Assembly: GCF_026196735.1 (NCBI RefSeq)
Contig: NZ_JAPHUF010000012.1
Coordinates: forward strand, 124,001 to 188,000
DNA: 64,000 nt
Source: Sulfurimonas sp.
GTDB lineage: Bacteria > Campylobacterota > Campylobacteria > Campylobacterales > Sulfurimonadaceae
Direction: 5' to 3'
Part shown: positions 52,361 through 60,571 of the stretch, piece after piece
Layout of the letters: each line of letters opens with the position of its first letter
How positions within the stretch are numbered: the stretch's first letter is position 1
Position numbers and translations under genes: made by a program
The notes under the pieces: generated by a model
The model's database searches: none
The model's input: the letters and a program-made list of their open reading frames with translations, nothing else
Told to the model about the DNA's origin: nothing

Positions 52361-54424
52361 ATGGAAAATGTTAAAACGATAGATAGTGTTTGTACTTACT
52401 GTGGAGTTGGCTGCGATATTGCAGCTCATGTAAAAGATAATAAAATTCAGAAAATTTTTGCTCACCCAGACGGAGTTGTCTCACAAGGTAAACTCTGTAT
52501 CAAAGGCAAGTACGGCTTTGATTTTGTTGATTCAAAAGAGCGTCTTAAAACTCCTCGCATAAGAAAAGTATTTCTTGATAAAAATCCATCTATAAAAGAG
52601 GCTATAGCTTCTTCTCTGGTTGATTTTGATGATACTTGGTATGAGACAGACTTAGACTCTGCAACAACGGCTGCAAGTATAAAGCTAAAAGAGATACAGA
52701 AAAAATATGGTAGAAAAAGTATAGCTTCTATCGGCGGTGCTAGAACCTCTTGTGAGAGTGTTTACTATTTTCAAAAGTTTACTCGTCATACTTTAAACTC
52801 TCCACATGTAGATAATTGTGCAAGGGTATGCCACTCACCAAGCCTTAGCGGAATGAAAAGAACTATTGGTGAAGGGGCTGCTACAAATCCTTACAATGAT
52901 ATCTATAACACGGAGTTTATGATAGTTATCGGCTCAAACACAACAGAAGCTCATCCAATCATAGCAAACCGTATAGTTGATGTAGCGCAAAAACATGACA
53001 ATTTAGCGGTGTTTGATGTTCGTGAGATAAAACTTCATAGATTTTCAAAATACAAAGCAATTATTCCACATGAAGCTAATCTGCTTGTTTTAAATATGCT
53101 GGCTTATGTAATTATTGATGAAGAGTTGTACTCAGAGGATTTTATAGCAGACAGAACAAAAGGTTTTGCTGAGTTTAAAGAGAGTATTTTAAACGACCCA
53201 TATGCCAATCCAAAATATTTTGAAAATATTGAGGGTTATGAGTATCTCTCTAAAATGATTCCAAAAGTTGCAAGAGAATATGCACTAAAAAAATCAATGA
53301 TTTTTTGGGGACTTGGGATTACAGAACATACAGACGGTTCTTATGCGGTAATGGCTATGGTTCACCTAGCACTTATGACTGGAAATATTGGAAAAAGCGG
53401 AGCGGGGTTAATGCCTCTTCGCGGACAAAATAATGTTCAAGGCGCTTGTGATATGGGAATGCTTCCATATTTTGACCCTGATTATCAAACACCAAAAGAG
53501 ATTGGTCTTATGACTCCTCAGCTTGTAGATGAGATGTTAAAAGATAAGGTAAAAGCAGTCTTAAATATAAGTGAAGATTTGACTCATATTCATCCAAATC
53601 TAAACAAGGTTGAAAAGGCTATGGAGCATCTTGAGTTTGTTATGGTTCAAGATCTCTTTATGACAGATGTTACAAAGTTAGCTGACATAGTTATAGGTGT
53701 AAAATCAGGTTATGAAAAAACGGGTGTTTATGTAAATGCTATGAGAAGACTTCACCTTTCTCAGCCTTTAGTAGAGAGTGATTTGCCGGATGATTGGGAA
53801 GTTATACAACAGTTAGATAAGAAAATGGGCGGAACACCGGACTATAAAAGTTCTAAAGATATTTGGGATGAAGTAAGAAAAGTTGCCTATAGAAGATTTA
53901 GCGGTGCTGATTACCATAGACTTGAGAAGCACCGTAAGCGTGGACTGCAGTGGCCGGTTCATACAGAAGATACACCAATCTTGCATCAGCTGGATTTTAG
54001 AACTGATGATGGACTTGGTGAATTTCACTACCATCAGTATAAGCTTCGCGGTATGATAAAAGAGATTACAACAAAAACATTGAGCGGGTATCATCTGACT
54101 ACAGGTAGAACAATAGCGATGTATAATAATGCTTGGCAAACCAAGCAAAGTCCGAGTTTGATGAAGCGTTATGATGAAGATATACTTCTTGTAAACGAAG
54201 GTGATGCAAGTGACTTTACATCTGAGAGAGTTATTTTAAAAACAGAGTTCGGAGAGACTACACCACTTAAAGTAAAGCTTACAAGCAAGGTTCAGCCAAA
54301 AACTCTTTTTGTAACCTTTCATCATGCTGCATCAAGAGTCAATGCTCTTTTTGGAGATAAAAGTGATGAGATTATTTTAACAGCAGCTTTTAAATCTGTA
54401 AAAGTTGAAGTAATCAACTGTTAA
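52361..54424 (+). CDS. Molybdopterin oxidoreductase, formate dehydrogenase alpha-subunit-like
   Basis: This is a 687-residue molybdenum (or tungsten) bis-MGD enzyme subunit. It starts with an iron-sulfur module SVCTYCGVGCDIAAHV...GKLCIKGKYG. The metal-ligand region reads NCARVCHSPSLSGMKRTIGEGA, a cysteine at the position that is selenocysteine in E. coli FdhF. MPLRGQNNVQGACDMGMLPYF and the C-terminal ASRVNALFGD match formate dehydrogenases. There is no Tat signal, so the enzyme is cytosolic. No iron-sulfur, membrane or NAD-binding partner gene is next to it, so its electron partner is unknown. Assimilatory CO2 reduction or formate oxidation are both possible. Confidence 0.88.
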   Translation: MENVKTIDSVCTYCGVGCDIAAHVKDNKIQKIFAHPDGVVSQGKLCIKGKYGFDFVDSKERLKTPRIRKVFLDKNPSIKEAIASSLVDFDDTWYETDLDSATTAASIKLKEIQKKYGRKSIASIGGARTSCESVYYFQKFTRHTLNSPHVDNCARVCHSPSLSGMKRTIGEGAATNPYNDIYNTEFMIVIGSNTTEAHPIIANRIVDVAQKHDNLAVFDVREIKLHRFSKYKAIIPHEANLLVLNMLAYVIIDEELYSEDFIADRTKGFAEFKESILNDPYANPKYFENIEGYEYLSKMIPKVAREYALKKSMIFWGLGITEHTDGSYAVMAMVHLALMTGNIGKSGAGLMPLRGQNNVQGACDMGMLPYFDPDYQTPKEIGLMTPQLVDEMLKDKVKAVLNISEDLTHIHPNLNKVEKAMEHLEFVMVQDLFMTDVTKLADIVIGVKSGYEKTGVYVNAMRRLHLSQPLVESDLPDDWEVIQQLDKKMGGTPDYKSSKDIWDEVRKVAYRRFSGADYHRLEKHRKRGLQWPVHTEDTPILHQLDFRTDDGLGEFHYHQYKLRGMIKEITTKTLSGYHLTTGRTIAMYNNAWQTKQSPSLMKRYDEDILLVNEGDASDFTSERVILKTEFGETTPLKVKLTSKVQPKTLFVTFHHAASRVNALFGDKSDEIILTAAFKSVKVEVINC

Positions 54425-54434
54425 TCGCTAAGAG

Positions 54435-54764
54435 ATGAGCAGAGAAAAGGGAAATCAGGCTGAAGACAGAGCGGACGAGTTTCTCTTAAATCTAGGTTTT
54501 TCTATTGTTGAGCGAAACTTCTACTCTCGTTTTGGAGAGATAGATATAATAGCCCTAAAAGATGAAGTGCTTCATCTTATCGAAGTTAAAAGCGGACTTG
54601 ATTATGAGTCTGCAATCCAAAACATAACCCCAAAAAAACTATCCCGTCTTATAAAAACAGGACATGTATATATGAAGAAAAATTCTTTAGATGTGGATTT
54701 TGTTTATGATGCCGTAATTGTTACACCAAAAAAAGTAGAGATTGTGGAGAATATTACACTTTAA
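54435..54764 (+). CDS. YraN/UPF0102 family protein (nuclease-fold)
   Basis: This is a 109-residue member of the UPF0102 (YraN) family, whose fold is that of a PD-(D/E)xK nuclease. The N-terminus REKGNQAEDRADEFLLNLGFSIVERNFYSRFGEIDIIALKDEVLHLIEVKSG contains the conserved E, GEIDII aspartate and the E-x-K. The length is near the usual 115-125. Its function in bacteria is not settled; Holliday-junction or recombination processing has been suggested for the family. It follows the formate-dehydrogenase-like gene by 10 bp and overlaps the 3' end of the converging thioredoxin-like gene by 4 bp. Confidence 0.9.
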   Translation: MSREKGNQAEDRADEFLLNLGFSIVERNFYSRFGEIDIIALKDEVLHLIEVKSGLDYESAIQNITPKKLSRLIKTGHVYMKKNSLDVDFVYDAVIVTPKKVEIVENITL

Positions 54765-55156
54765 TTTTCTTTTTTAAGATCAACTTCTTCTAGCAAATCA
54801 AAAAAACCATCGACTTCTCTGCTTCCTCTATCAGCATGTATAATTTTACCGCTGTTTGTTAGAAAATAGTGTCTAGGAACGCCCTTTACTTCAAAGTGCT
54901 TCGGTATATCATGTTTGTCTCTTGACATGTATAAAAGTACATAATCTTCTTGCAGCCTTTTTATGACATGTTCTTTTGAAAGAGTCATATCTTTAAATCT
55001 ATCACAAAATCTACATTTATCTGCACCAACAAAAAGATAAACATCTTTGTTTTGTTTCTTAGCTTGTTTGATTGCATTGTTGTAGTCATGTTCCCAATTC
55101 AGCTCTATTGCGTTAAGAGAGGAAAGAAAAAAAAGTATAAATATAAAAAGTCTCAT
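54761..55156 (-). CDS. Periplasmic thioredoxin-like protein
   Basis: This 131-residue protein has a signal peptide (MRLFIFILFFLSSLNA, cleavage before IELNW) and a thioredoxin fold. The segments are DYNNAIKQAKKQNKDVYLFVGADKCRFCDRFKDMTL with the CRFC redox pair, then VLLYMSRDKHDIPKHFEVKGVPRHYFL with the cis-Pro in GVPRHY. It resembles the thiol:disulfide proteins of the SoxW/DsbD-gamma type that reduce periplasmic disulfides or help cytochrome c maturation. The specific partner is unknown. In a cytochrome-rich sulfur oxidiser both roles are plausible. Confidence 0.85.
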   Translation of the reverse strand: MRLFIFILFFLSSLNAIELNWEHDYNNAIKQAKKQNKDVYLFVGADKCRFCDRFKDMTLSKEHVIKRLQEDYVLLYMSRDKHDIPKHFEVKGVPRHYFLTNSGKIIHADRGSREVDGFFDLLEEVDLKKEN

Positions 55157-55264
55157 TATTTCTCCAAAAATAAATAAAAATATATTCTACACAAAAGATT
55201 TTAAAATGAAATTGCTTCTGAGCAAGACAGCATTAAATAAGATGAAACCTAAGTAGAGTAGTTC

Positions 55265-55489
55265 TTAAGCATAAGTATCTAAAAGTGAGTTTGAACTTAC
55301 CGCCGGCTTAACTTCTTGTATCTGCGTCGCTTTAAAAGCTTCGGCATTTTGTAATGATTGATTTGCAGCTTTTTGCAATCCAGAATCATTTTCTATACCA
55401 CTCTGTTTAGTGCTTGAGCTGGTATCAGGCCTGCCAATTTGAATTTGGTTAGAATAAGGTGATTGAAATAAATAGCGAGTAACTTGCAT
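55265..55489 (-). CDS. Small uncharacterised protein (74 residues)
   Basis: This is a short gene with an excellent ribosome binding site (AAGGAGG, about 6 bp before the ATG), which supports it as real. The product MQVTRYLFQSPYSNQIQIGRPD is followed by a Ser/Thr/Gln-rich, probably disordered stretch and the end SNSLLDTYA. There is no signal peptide, membrane helix or cysteine. The family is not recognised. Polar, disordered small proteins of this kind are often linked to flagella or surface structures in this phylum, but nothing here proves that. It is transcribed divergently from the aldehyde dehydrogenase gene. Confidence 0.65.
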   Translation of the reverse strand: MQVTRYLFQSPYSNQIQIGRPDTSSSTKQSGIENDSGLQKAANQSLQNAEAFKATQIQEVKPAVSSNSLLDTYA

Positions 55490-55567
55490 AACATCCTCCT
55501 TGCATTCAGTATAATGATACCATAAAATTTTGAATGCAAAAATAAAATTATTTTACTACTTTAATGG

Positions 55568-55660
55568 TATAATTTATTCAATAAGAAATACTCTAGCTCA
55601 AAGAGCTAAGCTTAAGTGACCGTAGCGGTCCAAGTGAAGTAGAAGGGATTTTATTCCTTT
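55568..55660 (+). promoter_or_regulatory. Promoter and structured 5' leader of the aldehyde dehydrogenase gene
   Basis: A TATAAT box (55568-55573) is followed about 20 bp later by TAGCTC-AAA-GAGCTA (55594-55608), AAGCTTAAGTGAC, GACCG-TAG-CGGTC (55618-55630) and AAGGGA/TTCCTT (about 55643-55659). The hairpin with an AAA loop plus AAGCTT-N-AGTGAC is shared with the mnmG leader (25382-25406), in 12 of 13 bases for the motif. The leader ends just before the GGAAGGA ribosome binding site of the ATG at 55677. Confidence 0.5.
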
Positions 55661-55676
55661 TACGGAAGGAAATTAG

Positions 55677-57092
55677 ATGAACGCAAAAATATTTTTCGGC
55701 TCTGTAGAGTCAGCAAAAGAGAACATAAGTGATAGAGTGAGTCCATATAGCGGTGAGGTGGTCTCTACTGCTCCTATTTGTAATGAGGCAGATGCTTTAA
55801 AAGCCTTACAGATTGCTAAAGAAGCCTGTGCGGATGCGAAGAAGTCTACATTGTCACAGAGATGTGATTGGCTTTTGGATGTTGCTTCAAAGCTAAAGCA
55901 AAACAGAGAGGACATAGCCAGAACTATTACCGATGAAGTAGGCAAGCCTATCGCTTTTGCAAGGGTTGAGGTTGACAGGTGTATTGAGACGGTTACCTTG
56001 TCTGCTGAGACAATGAGAACGATGCATGGCGAGACTATAAATACAGATGCAATGCCTAGCGGTAAAAAAACTATATCTTTTTATATTAGAGAGCCTGCCG
56101 GTGTTATTGTAGCAATCACCCCCTTTAACTTCCCGCTAAATCTTGTAGCTCACAAACTTGCACCTGCTTTAGTTGCAGGAAATACAGTTGTTCTAAAACC
56201 AACACCCGAAGCTCCCTTAACAGCATACAAATTTGCAAAACTCTTTATTGAGAGCAAATATGCCGTAAAAGATGCACTTAGTGTTGTCTATGGCGATGCA
56301 GAAGTTGGAAATGCACTTATCACAAGTGATATACCTCGTGTGATAAGTTTCACGGGAAGTGTTCCTGTTGGTAACATTATCACAAAAAGTGCCGGAATTA
56401 AAAAAATATCTTTAGAACTTGGCGGAAATGCAGCAACATATATAGATAAAAGTGCAGATTTAACCTTAGCGGCTGAGCGTTGTGCCTTAGGAGCTTTTGT
56501 AAACTCAGGGCAAGTCTGCATATCTCTGCAACGCATATATGTGGATGCAGATATTTATGATGAATTTGCTTCTAAGATGGCTTACGAGACAAAAAAACTT
56601 GTAGTCGGATCACCGTATGAAGATGATACTTTTATGGGTCCTTTGATTGATGAAGATGCGGCAGAACGCGCAATGGGCTGGGTTGAAAGCGCGATAGAAG
56701 AGGGTGCAAAACCACTGCTGACACCAAGACAAGAAGGCAGAATGTTTTACCCATGTGTAATGGTAGATGTCAGGGATGATATGGCTATAGTATGCGAAGA
56801 GGTTTTTGCTCCAATAGTTTCTCTTGTTAAAGTTGACTCTTTTGACGATGCATTTGAAAGAATGAATAATTCACCTTATGGTTTACAGTTCTCTATTTTT
56901 ACCAATGATTTAAAGTTGACTCAGCGTGCTATTGATGAGCTTGATGCCGGCGGAGTAGTTATAAATGATATGCCTACGCTTCGCTTTGATATTCAGCCTT
57001 ACGGTGGTGTAAAACTCAGTGGTGTAGGACGAGAAGGTCCTAGATTTGCCATCGAAGAGATGACAGAAATCAAAAGTGTAATTATCTGTTAA
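55677..57092 (+). CDS. NAD(P)-dependent aldehyde dehydrogenase
   Basis: This is a 471-residue aldehyde dehydrogenase. Key motifs are VAITPFNFPLNLVAHKLAPALVAGNTVVLKPTPEAPLTA, the cofactor loop ISFTGSVPVGN, the catalytic Glu in KISLELGGNAATYI, the catalytic Cys in AFVNSGQVCISLQRIYVD, and IVCEEVFAPIVSLVKVDSFDDAFERMN. The overall pattern is closest to the group of lactaldehyde, glyceraldehyde-3-phosphate (non-phosphorylating) and methylmalonate semialdehyde-like enzymes. Substrate choice cannot be fixed from sequence. Its structured leader suggests regulated expression. Confidence 0.93.
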   Translation: MNAKIFFGSVESAKENISDRVSPYSGEVVSTAPICNEADALKALQIAKEACADAKKSTLSQRCDWLLDVASKLKQNREDIARTITDEVGKPIAFARVEVDRCIETVTLSAETMRTMHGETINTDAMPSGKKTISFYIREPAGVIVAITPFNFPLNLVAHKLAPALVAGNTVVLKPTPEAPLTAYKFAKLFIESKYAVKDALSVVYGDAEVGNALITSDIPRVISFTGSVPVGNIITKSAGIKKISLELGGNAATYIDKSADLTLAAERCALGAFVNSGQVCISLQRIYVDADIYDEFASKMAYETKKLVVGSPYEDDTFMGPLIDEDAAERAMGWVESAIEEGAKPLLTPRQEGRMFYPCVMVDVRDDMAIVCEEVFAPIVSLVKVDSFDDAFERMNNSPYGLQFSIFTNDLKLTQRAIDELDAGGVVINDMPTLRFDIQPYGGVKLSGVGREGPRFAIEEMTEIKSVIIC

Positions 57093-57110
57093 TTTATCTA
57101 CACAATAAAT

Positions 57111-57218
57111 AAGTTTATGCCCTCATTCTCAAAACTACATCCTTGTAGTTTTTCGAGGCTAAAAATCGATAAAACATCATGTTTCATCTTTATGATTATT
57201 AGAACCGCTCATAAACTT
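57111..57218 (+). repeat. Structured branched repeat, copy 2 (upstream of DUF523 gene)
   Basis: AAGTTTATG (57111-57119) pairs perfectly with CATAAACTT (57210-57218). Inside are a hairpin AAAACTACA-TCCT-TGTAGTTTT-like (about 57130-57152) and a second AU-rich hairpin (57159-57202, CTAA...TTAG ends). CTCATTCTCA, ACATCC, GAGG-TAAAAATC and GAACCGCT coincide with the copy at 25237-25358, while the paired bases differ but remain complementary. It ends 23 bp before the AUU start of the DUF523 gene. Confidence 0.7.
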
Positions 57219-57241
57219 TTGTATTTTACTAGGAGTATAAA

Positions 57242-57700
57242 ATTAAAAAAGTAATTATATCTGCTTGTCTGCTTGGTGAGTATTGTCGTTATGATGGCAA
57301 AACAAAAAAAGAAGATGAGATTATAAAAGCTTACAAAGATTATGAGATTATTCCATTTTGTCCGGAAGCACCTCTTTTTGGAACTCCAAGAGAAAGAATC
57401 AGCGTTGTAGAGATTGAGGGAATGCATAGGATAATAACAGATGACTCTAAAAAAGATGTTACAGAATTACTCGAAAAAGCTATAAAAGATTTTGTTAAAT
57501 CAAATCCTCATGTCGATGCAATTGTTTTAAAATCAAAGAGTCCAAGTTGTGGACTAGGAACCACTCCTGTTGTTGATATAAAGGGAAAAGTGCTCTATTT
57601 GGGTAACGGAATTGCTGCTCAAATTTTTCAAAATGAATATACTGACATTGATATAAAAGATGATAAATTCGTAGAAAAATTAGAAAAAGTTATGTTATAA
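57242..57700 (+). CDS. DUF523 family protein, starting at an AUU codon
   Basis: The product is 152 residues. The family N-terminus KKVIISACLLGEYCRYDGKTKK is encoded directly after an ATT at 57242, with AGGAG 6 bp upstream and an in-frame TAG just before it. The next ordinary start is at 57422 and would remove 60 residues that include the family's two cysteines (SACLLG, FCPE) and GTPRERISV. The remaining conserved KSKSPSCGLG motif is at about residue 100. DUF523 proteins are thought to bind a metal or iron-sulfur cluster through these cysteines, but their role is not known. A structured repeat sits just upstream. Confidence 0.88.
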   Translation: MKKVIISACLLGEYCRYDGKTKKEDEIIKAYKDYEIIPFCPEAPLFGTPRERISVVEIEGMHRIITDDSKKDVTELLEKAIKDFVKSNPHVDAIVLKSKSPSCGLGTTPVVDIKGKVLYLGNGIAAQIFQNEYTDIDIKDDKFVEKLEKVML

Positions 57701-57732
57701 TCCAAGCAATGTCGCTTAAAAAGGATTTTTAT

Positions 57733-58083
57733 ATGAGAAAATTTATATTGGTTTTATCTTTTACAACACTGTTTGTAGGGAGTATATCTGCGCAAGATGC
57801 AGTTGCAAAAAAGGGTCAAGGGATTTTTGAATCTAAGGGTTGTGCCGTGTGTCACAAAAAAGATATAGATACAATAGGACCGTCACTTCAAACTATAGCA
57901 ACAGCTTATGTCGGTAAAGAGACTTCATTGTTAAGTTATCTTAGAGGTCAAGGTACACCGATAGTTGAACCTGCTCGTGCTCCGGTTATGGATCCGCAAT
58001 TAGTAAAAATAAGATCGTTGTTTGATGAAGATATGCAAGCTCTTGCAACATATCTTATTTCAGCTAATGATAGACCATTTTAG
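57733..58083 (+). CDS. Monohaem c-type cytochrome
   Basis: This is a periplasmic cytochrome c of 116 residues. The start is the ATG at 57733, preceded by AAGGA; an in-frame ATG eight codons upstream gives no signal-like start. The signal peptide is MRKFILVLSFTTLFVGSISA. Haem is bound by CAVCH (KGCAVCHKKDIDTIGPSL), and a Met in APVMDP is the likely distal ligand. It is a class I electron carrier of about 10 kDa, possibly passing electrons between the bc1 complex and the multihaem proteins that follow. The first multihaem gene starts 30 bp later. Confidence 0.9.
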   Translation: MRKFILVLSFTTLFVGSISAQDAVAKKGQGIFESKGCAVCHKKDIDTIGPSLQTIATAYVGKETSLLSYLRGQGTPIVEPARAPVMDPQLVKIRSLFDEDMQALATYLISANDRPF

Positions 58084-58113
58084 AACTGTAATTAAAAGGG
58101 AAGGGAAAATAAA

Positions 58114-59352
58114 ATGAAATATAATCATTTTTATATAGTAAAAATTGCAATAGTTTTATTATTATCTTGTGTAAGTGTATTTGCCGCTACAGCAGAAACA
58201 GCGAAAGAAGCAGATAAAGCAGTAGTTGAAAAACAAGAGGTTGTTTTAACGGAGTTGGAAAAGTTTTATGGAACAGAACTAAAATCAGAAAAGAAAGTTG
58301 TTCATCCACCATATGAATGGGGTGACTGTACGGTTTGTCATACAGATGCTAAAGGAGAGGGTGATTTGATTATGGATCCGCCTGAACTTTGTGTAATGTG
58401 TCATGAAGCACAAGATACCAAGAAGTTTATTCATGGACCTGTTGCAGCTGGAGCATGTACGGCATGTCATAACCCTCATGAGTCTGATAATGCAAAACTT
58501 TTAATTGCATCTAGTATAAATGAGCTTTGTGTGTCTTGTCATCAAGCAAAAGATGAGTTTTTGCATAAGACTACAAATATTCACCCACCGGTAAAAGACC
58601 AATGTACAAATTGTCATGACCCTCATACAGAAGATCACGAGTTTCAACTAAAAGCTGACGGTAAAAAAGATTTATGTGTTATGTGTCATGTTGATAAAGA
58701 AGTTTGGACAAAAGAAGTTACTGATAAGCACGGAGCACTTGACAGACCAAGAAAATGTCTTGAGTGCCATGATCCTCACGGTTCTGAAAACCCTAAATTT
58801 TTGATTAAAGACACAAACAAAGAGTTATGTTTGACATGTCATAGTGAAAAATTGGTTACTGATGAGACTGGCTATAAACTTCAAGATATTGGAAAACATC
58901 TTGATAAAAATCCGGATTGGCATGGACCGATTCTGTGGGGTGATTGTGCAGCATGTCATAATCCACACGGTTCAAACAATTTAAGAATGTTGAAAAAACC
59001 ATTCCCTAGAACTTTCTATGAGAAATTTGATGAAGACAACTATATATGTTTTCAGTGTCATGAAAAAGAGAAGATTCAAGAAGAGTTTACAAAAGACATG
59101 ACAAACTTTAGAAACGGTGAGCATAATATGCACTTTGTACATGTAAACAAAGAAAAAGGTCGTTCATGTCGTGCATGTCATGATTTTCACGGTACAAAAG
59201 AGTATCCTCATCACCTAAGAAAGAAAACAAAATTCGGTAAGATTAACTTCCCTATTCGTTTTATTGAAACAGAAAACGGTGGTTCGTGTGCACCGGCATG
59301 TCACGCCCGTCGTCACTATGATAGAGTTGAACCAAAAGTTAATTTGAAGTAG
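58114..59352 (+). CDS. Twelve-haem c-type cytochrome (doubled CXXCH motif family)
   Basis: This is a secreted multihaem cytochrome of 412 residues with a signal peptide (about 1-26, IVKIAIVLLLSCVSVFA). Eleven CXXCH motifs are counted (such as CTVCH, CVMCH, CTACH, CVSCH, CTNCH, CLECH, CLTCH, CAACH, CFQCH, CRACH), many as paired motifs with H-x-PH spacing. A twelfth, CAPACH near the C-terminus, is CXXXCH. The doubled CXXCH layout is that of periplasmic or outer-membrane electron-transfer chains, including those with NrfB/DmsE-like roles. No catalytic cytochrome motif (such as CXXCK of NrfA) is seen. It is followed 8 bp later by another multihaem gene. Confidence 0.9.
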   Translation: MKYNHFYIVKIAIVLLLSCVSVFAATAETAKEADKAVVEKQEVVLTELEKFYGTELKSEKKVVHPPYEWGDCTVCHTDAKGEGDLIMDPPELCVMCHEAQDTKKFIHGPVAAGACTACHNPHESDNAKLLIASSINELCVSCHQAKDEFLHKTTNIHPPVKDQCTNCHDPHTEDHEFQLKADGKKDLCVMCHVDKEVWTKEVTDKHGALDRPRKCLECHDPHGSENPKFLIKDTNKELCLTCHSEKLVTDETGYKLQDIGKHLDKNPDWHGPILWGDCAACHNPHGSNNLRMLKKPFPRTFYEKFDEDNYICFQCHEKEKIQEEFTKDMTNFRNGEHNMHFVHVNKEKGRSCRACHDFHGTKEYPHHLRKKTKFGKINFPIRFIETENGGSCAPACHARRHYDRVEPKVNLK

Positions 59353-59359
59353 GATTTAC

Positions 59360-60388
59360 TTGAAAGTTATATATATACTCTTTTTTCTCTTTGTCGCGTT
59401 AAGCGGCAAAGCAGAAGATATTAGTTCATCTATAAAAATCATACAGCCACTCGACAAAACACGCTATATAGGTGAAAACAGCACTTTTGTTATTGACACT
59501 TCATTTGAGCAGGCTGATAAAATTGTAATAGAACAAGACAACAATGTAACTACGACAATTGAAGTCAACTCAACAAAAAAAACATACTGTAAAACAGTTA
59601 AACTCCATACAGCCCAAAATACAATTTCTGTAAGTTCATATAAAAATAACAAATTAGTAAGCACTCAACAGCGAGATTTGTATTTTTTGTCTGAACTTTT
59701 TGAAGGTGTTGATGAAGATGAAGCTGAAGATTACGATCTTAGGTACTATCACAGAGATGAAAATGAGCAGAAGTGTAAATCTTGCCATAATATGACATCA
59801 AATGTTCCAACAAATGGAGAACCATTTGAAGACATTACCAAAACAACTTGTTTTGAATGTCACAATAGTATGATTAGCACAAGCAACACACATGCTCCTG
59901 CTGCCAACTGGCTCTGTTTAGATTGTCACAATGGAAAAGCCGGTGAATACAATGTGCAAGATGAAGGTGCTTCAAAGTATTTAGCGCCAGACCCAATCTC
60001 TAAGACTTGTGCAACTTGTCATGATAGCGTAGATGAGTGGGAAAGAACAAAGTATGGGCATGGACCGGTAAACGATGGGAGATGCGAGAGATGTCATAAT
60101 CCGCATGGCTCAGATAATGAATTTTTTCTTCGTAAAAATATTTGGAATTTGTGCGTTACATGTCACGCAGAAAAAGCCAGCGGTAAACATGTGATACCGC
60201 AAATTGGGTTTGGACGAGTAACAAAGAGTGGCGGACATCCGACAAAAGATAGAAAAGACCCAGCTAGACCGGGAAGAGACTTCACATGTAGTAGCTGTCA
60301 CAATCCTCATGGTTCTAGCGGGATATTTTTACTTAGAATGAAAGGCTCAATGGCTTTTGGTGTTTGTCAAAGATGCCATGAAAAGTAA
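59360..60388 (+). CDS. Eight-haem c-type cytochrome with Ig-like N-terminal domain
   Basis: This is a secreted protein of 342 residues that starts at TTG after a weak ribosome binding site. The signal peptide (MKVIYILFFLFVALSGKA) is followed by a beta-sandwich-like region (about 25-115: IIQPLDKTRYIGENSTFVIDTSF and a run of Thr/Val strands) and then eight CXXCH motifs from about residue 138: CKSCH, CFECH, CLDCH, CATCH, CERCH, CVTCH, CSSCH and CQRCH. CERCHNPHGSD and CSSCHNPHGSS are doubled-motif pairs. The Ig-like part may bind a partner or the cell surface. Direct repeats upstream of the next gene lie in the 183-bp gap that follows. Confidence 0.88.
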   Translation: MKVIYILFFLFVALSGKAEDISSSIKIIQPLDKTRYIGENSTFVIDTSFEQADKIVIEQDNNVTTTIEVNSTKKTYCKTVKLHTAQNTISVSSYKNNKLVSTQQRDLYFLSELFEGVDEDEAEDYDLRYYHRDENEQKCKSCHNMTSNVPTNGEPFEDITKTTCFECHNSMISTSNTHAPAANWLCLDCHNGKAGEYNVQDEGASKYLAPDPISKTCATCHDSVDEWERTKYGHGPVNDGRCERCHNPHGSDNEFFLRKNIWNLCVTCHAEKASGKHVIPQIGFGRVTKSGGHPTKDRKDPARPGRDFTCSSCHNPHGSSGIFLLRMKGSMAFGVCQRCHEK

Positions 60389-60400
60389 ATAAAGAGAATA

Positions 60401-60424
60401 TTGTATCACATTGTTATCACATTG
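60401..60424 (+). promoter_or_regulatory. Tandem ATCACATTG repeats upstream of the tetrahaem cytochrome
   Basis: ATCACATTG occurs at 60405-60413 and 60416-60424, exactly 11 bp apart, each preceded by a TTG-T(T) unit. Direct repeats one helical turn apart suggest an activator binding on one DNA face. They lie about 90-110 bp upstream of the -10 box at 60511. Confidence 0.45.
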
Positions 60425-60507
60425 CTTGGATTTTGTTACCAAAAGTTACAAAAAAGACAAATAGAGTACTATTATATATAGCTTTTGATAATACAAAGTT
60501 AACAATT

Positions 60508-60516
60508 TGTTATAAT
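60508..60516 (+). promoter_or_regulatory. Extended -10 promoter of the tetrahaem cytochrome
   Basis: TG-T-TATAAT in TTTGTTATAATAC is a consensus extended -10. The same 11 bases, TTTGTTATAAT, recur upstream of the NHL-repeat lipoprotein gene (61382-61392). The leader would be about 50 nt. Confidence 0.6.
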
Positions 60517-60571
60517 ACTAATAGAGAGAGTATAAAGATTATTTATACTTGCAACTAAAAAAGGAGATAAA

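Noticed and set aside
57422-57700. Short 92-residue DUF523 gene starting at ATG
   Set aside because: The conserved N-terminal 60 residues are encoded in the same frame directly upstream from an ATT with a ribosome binding site, so this ATG is internal. A frameshift is not needed to explain it.
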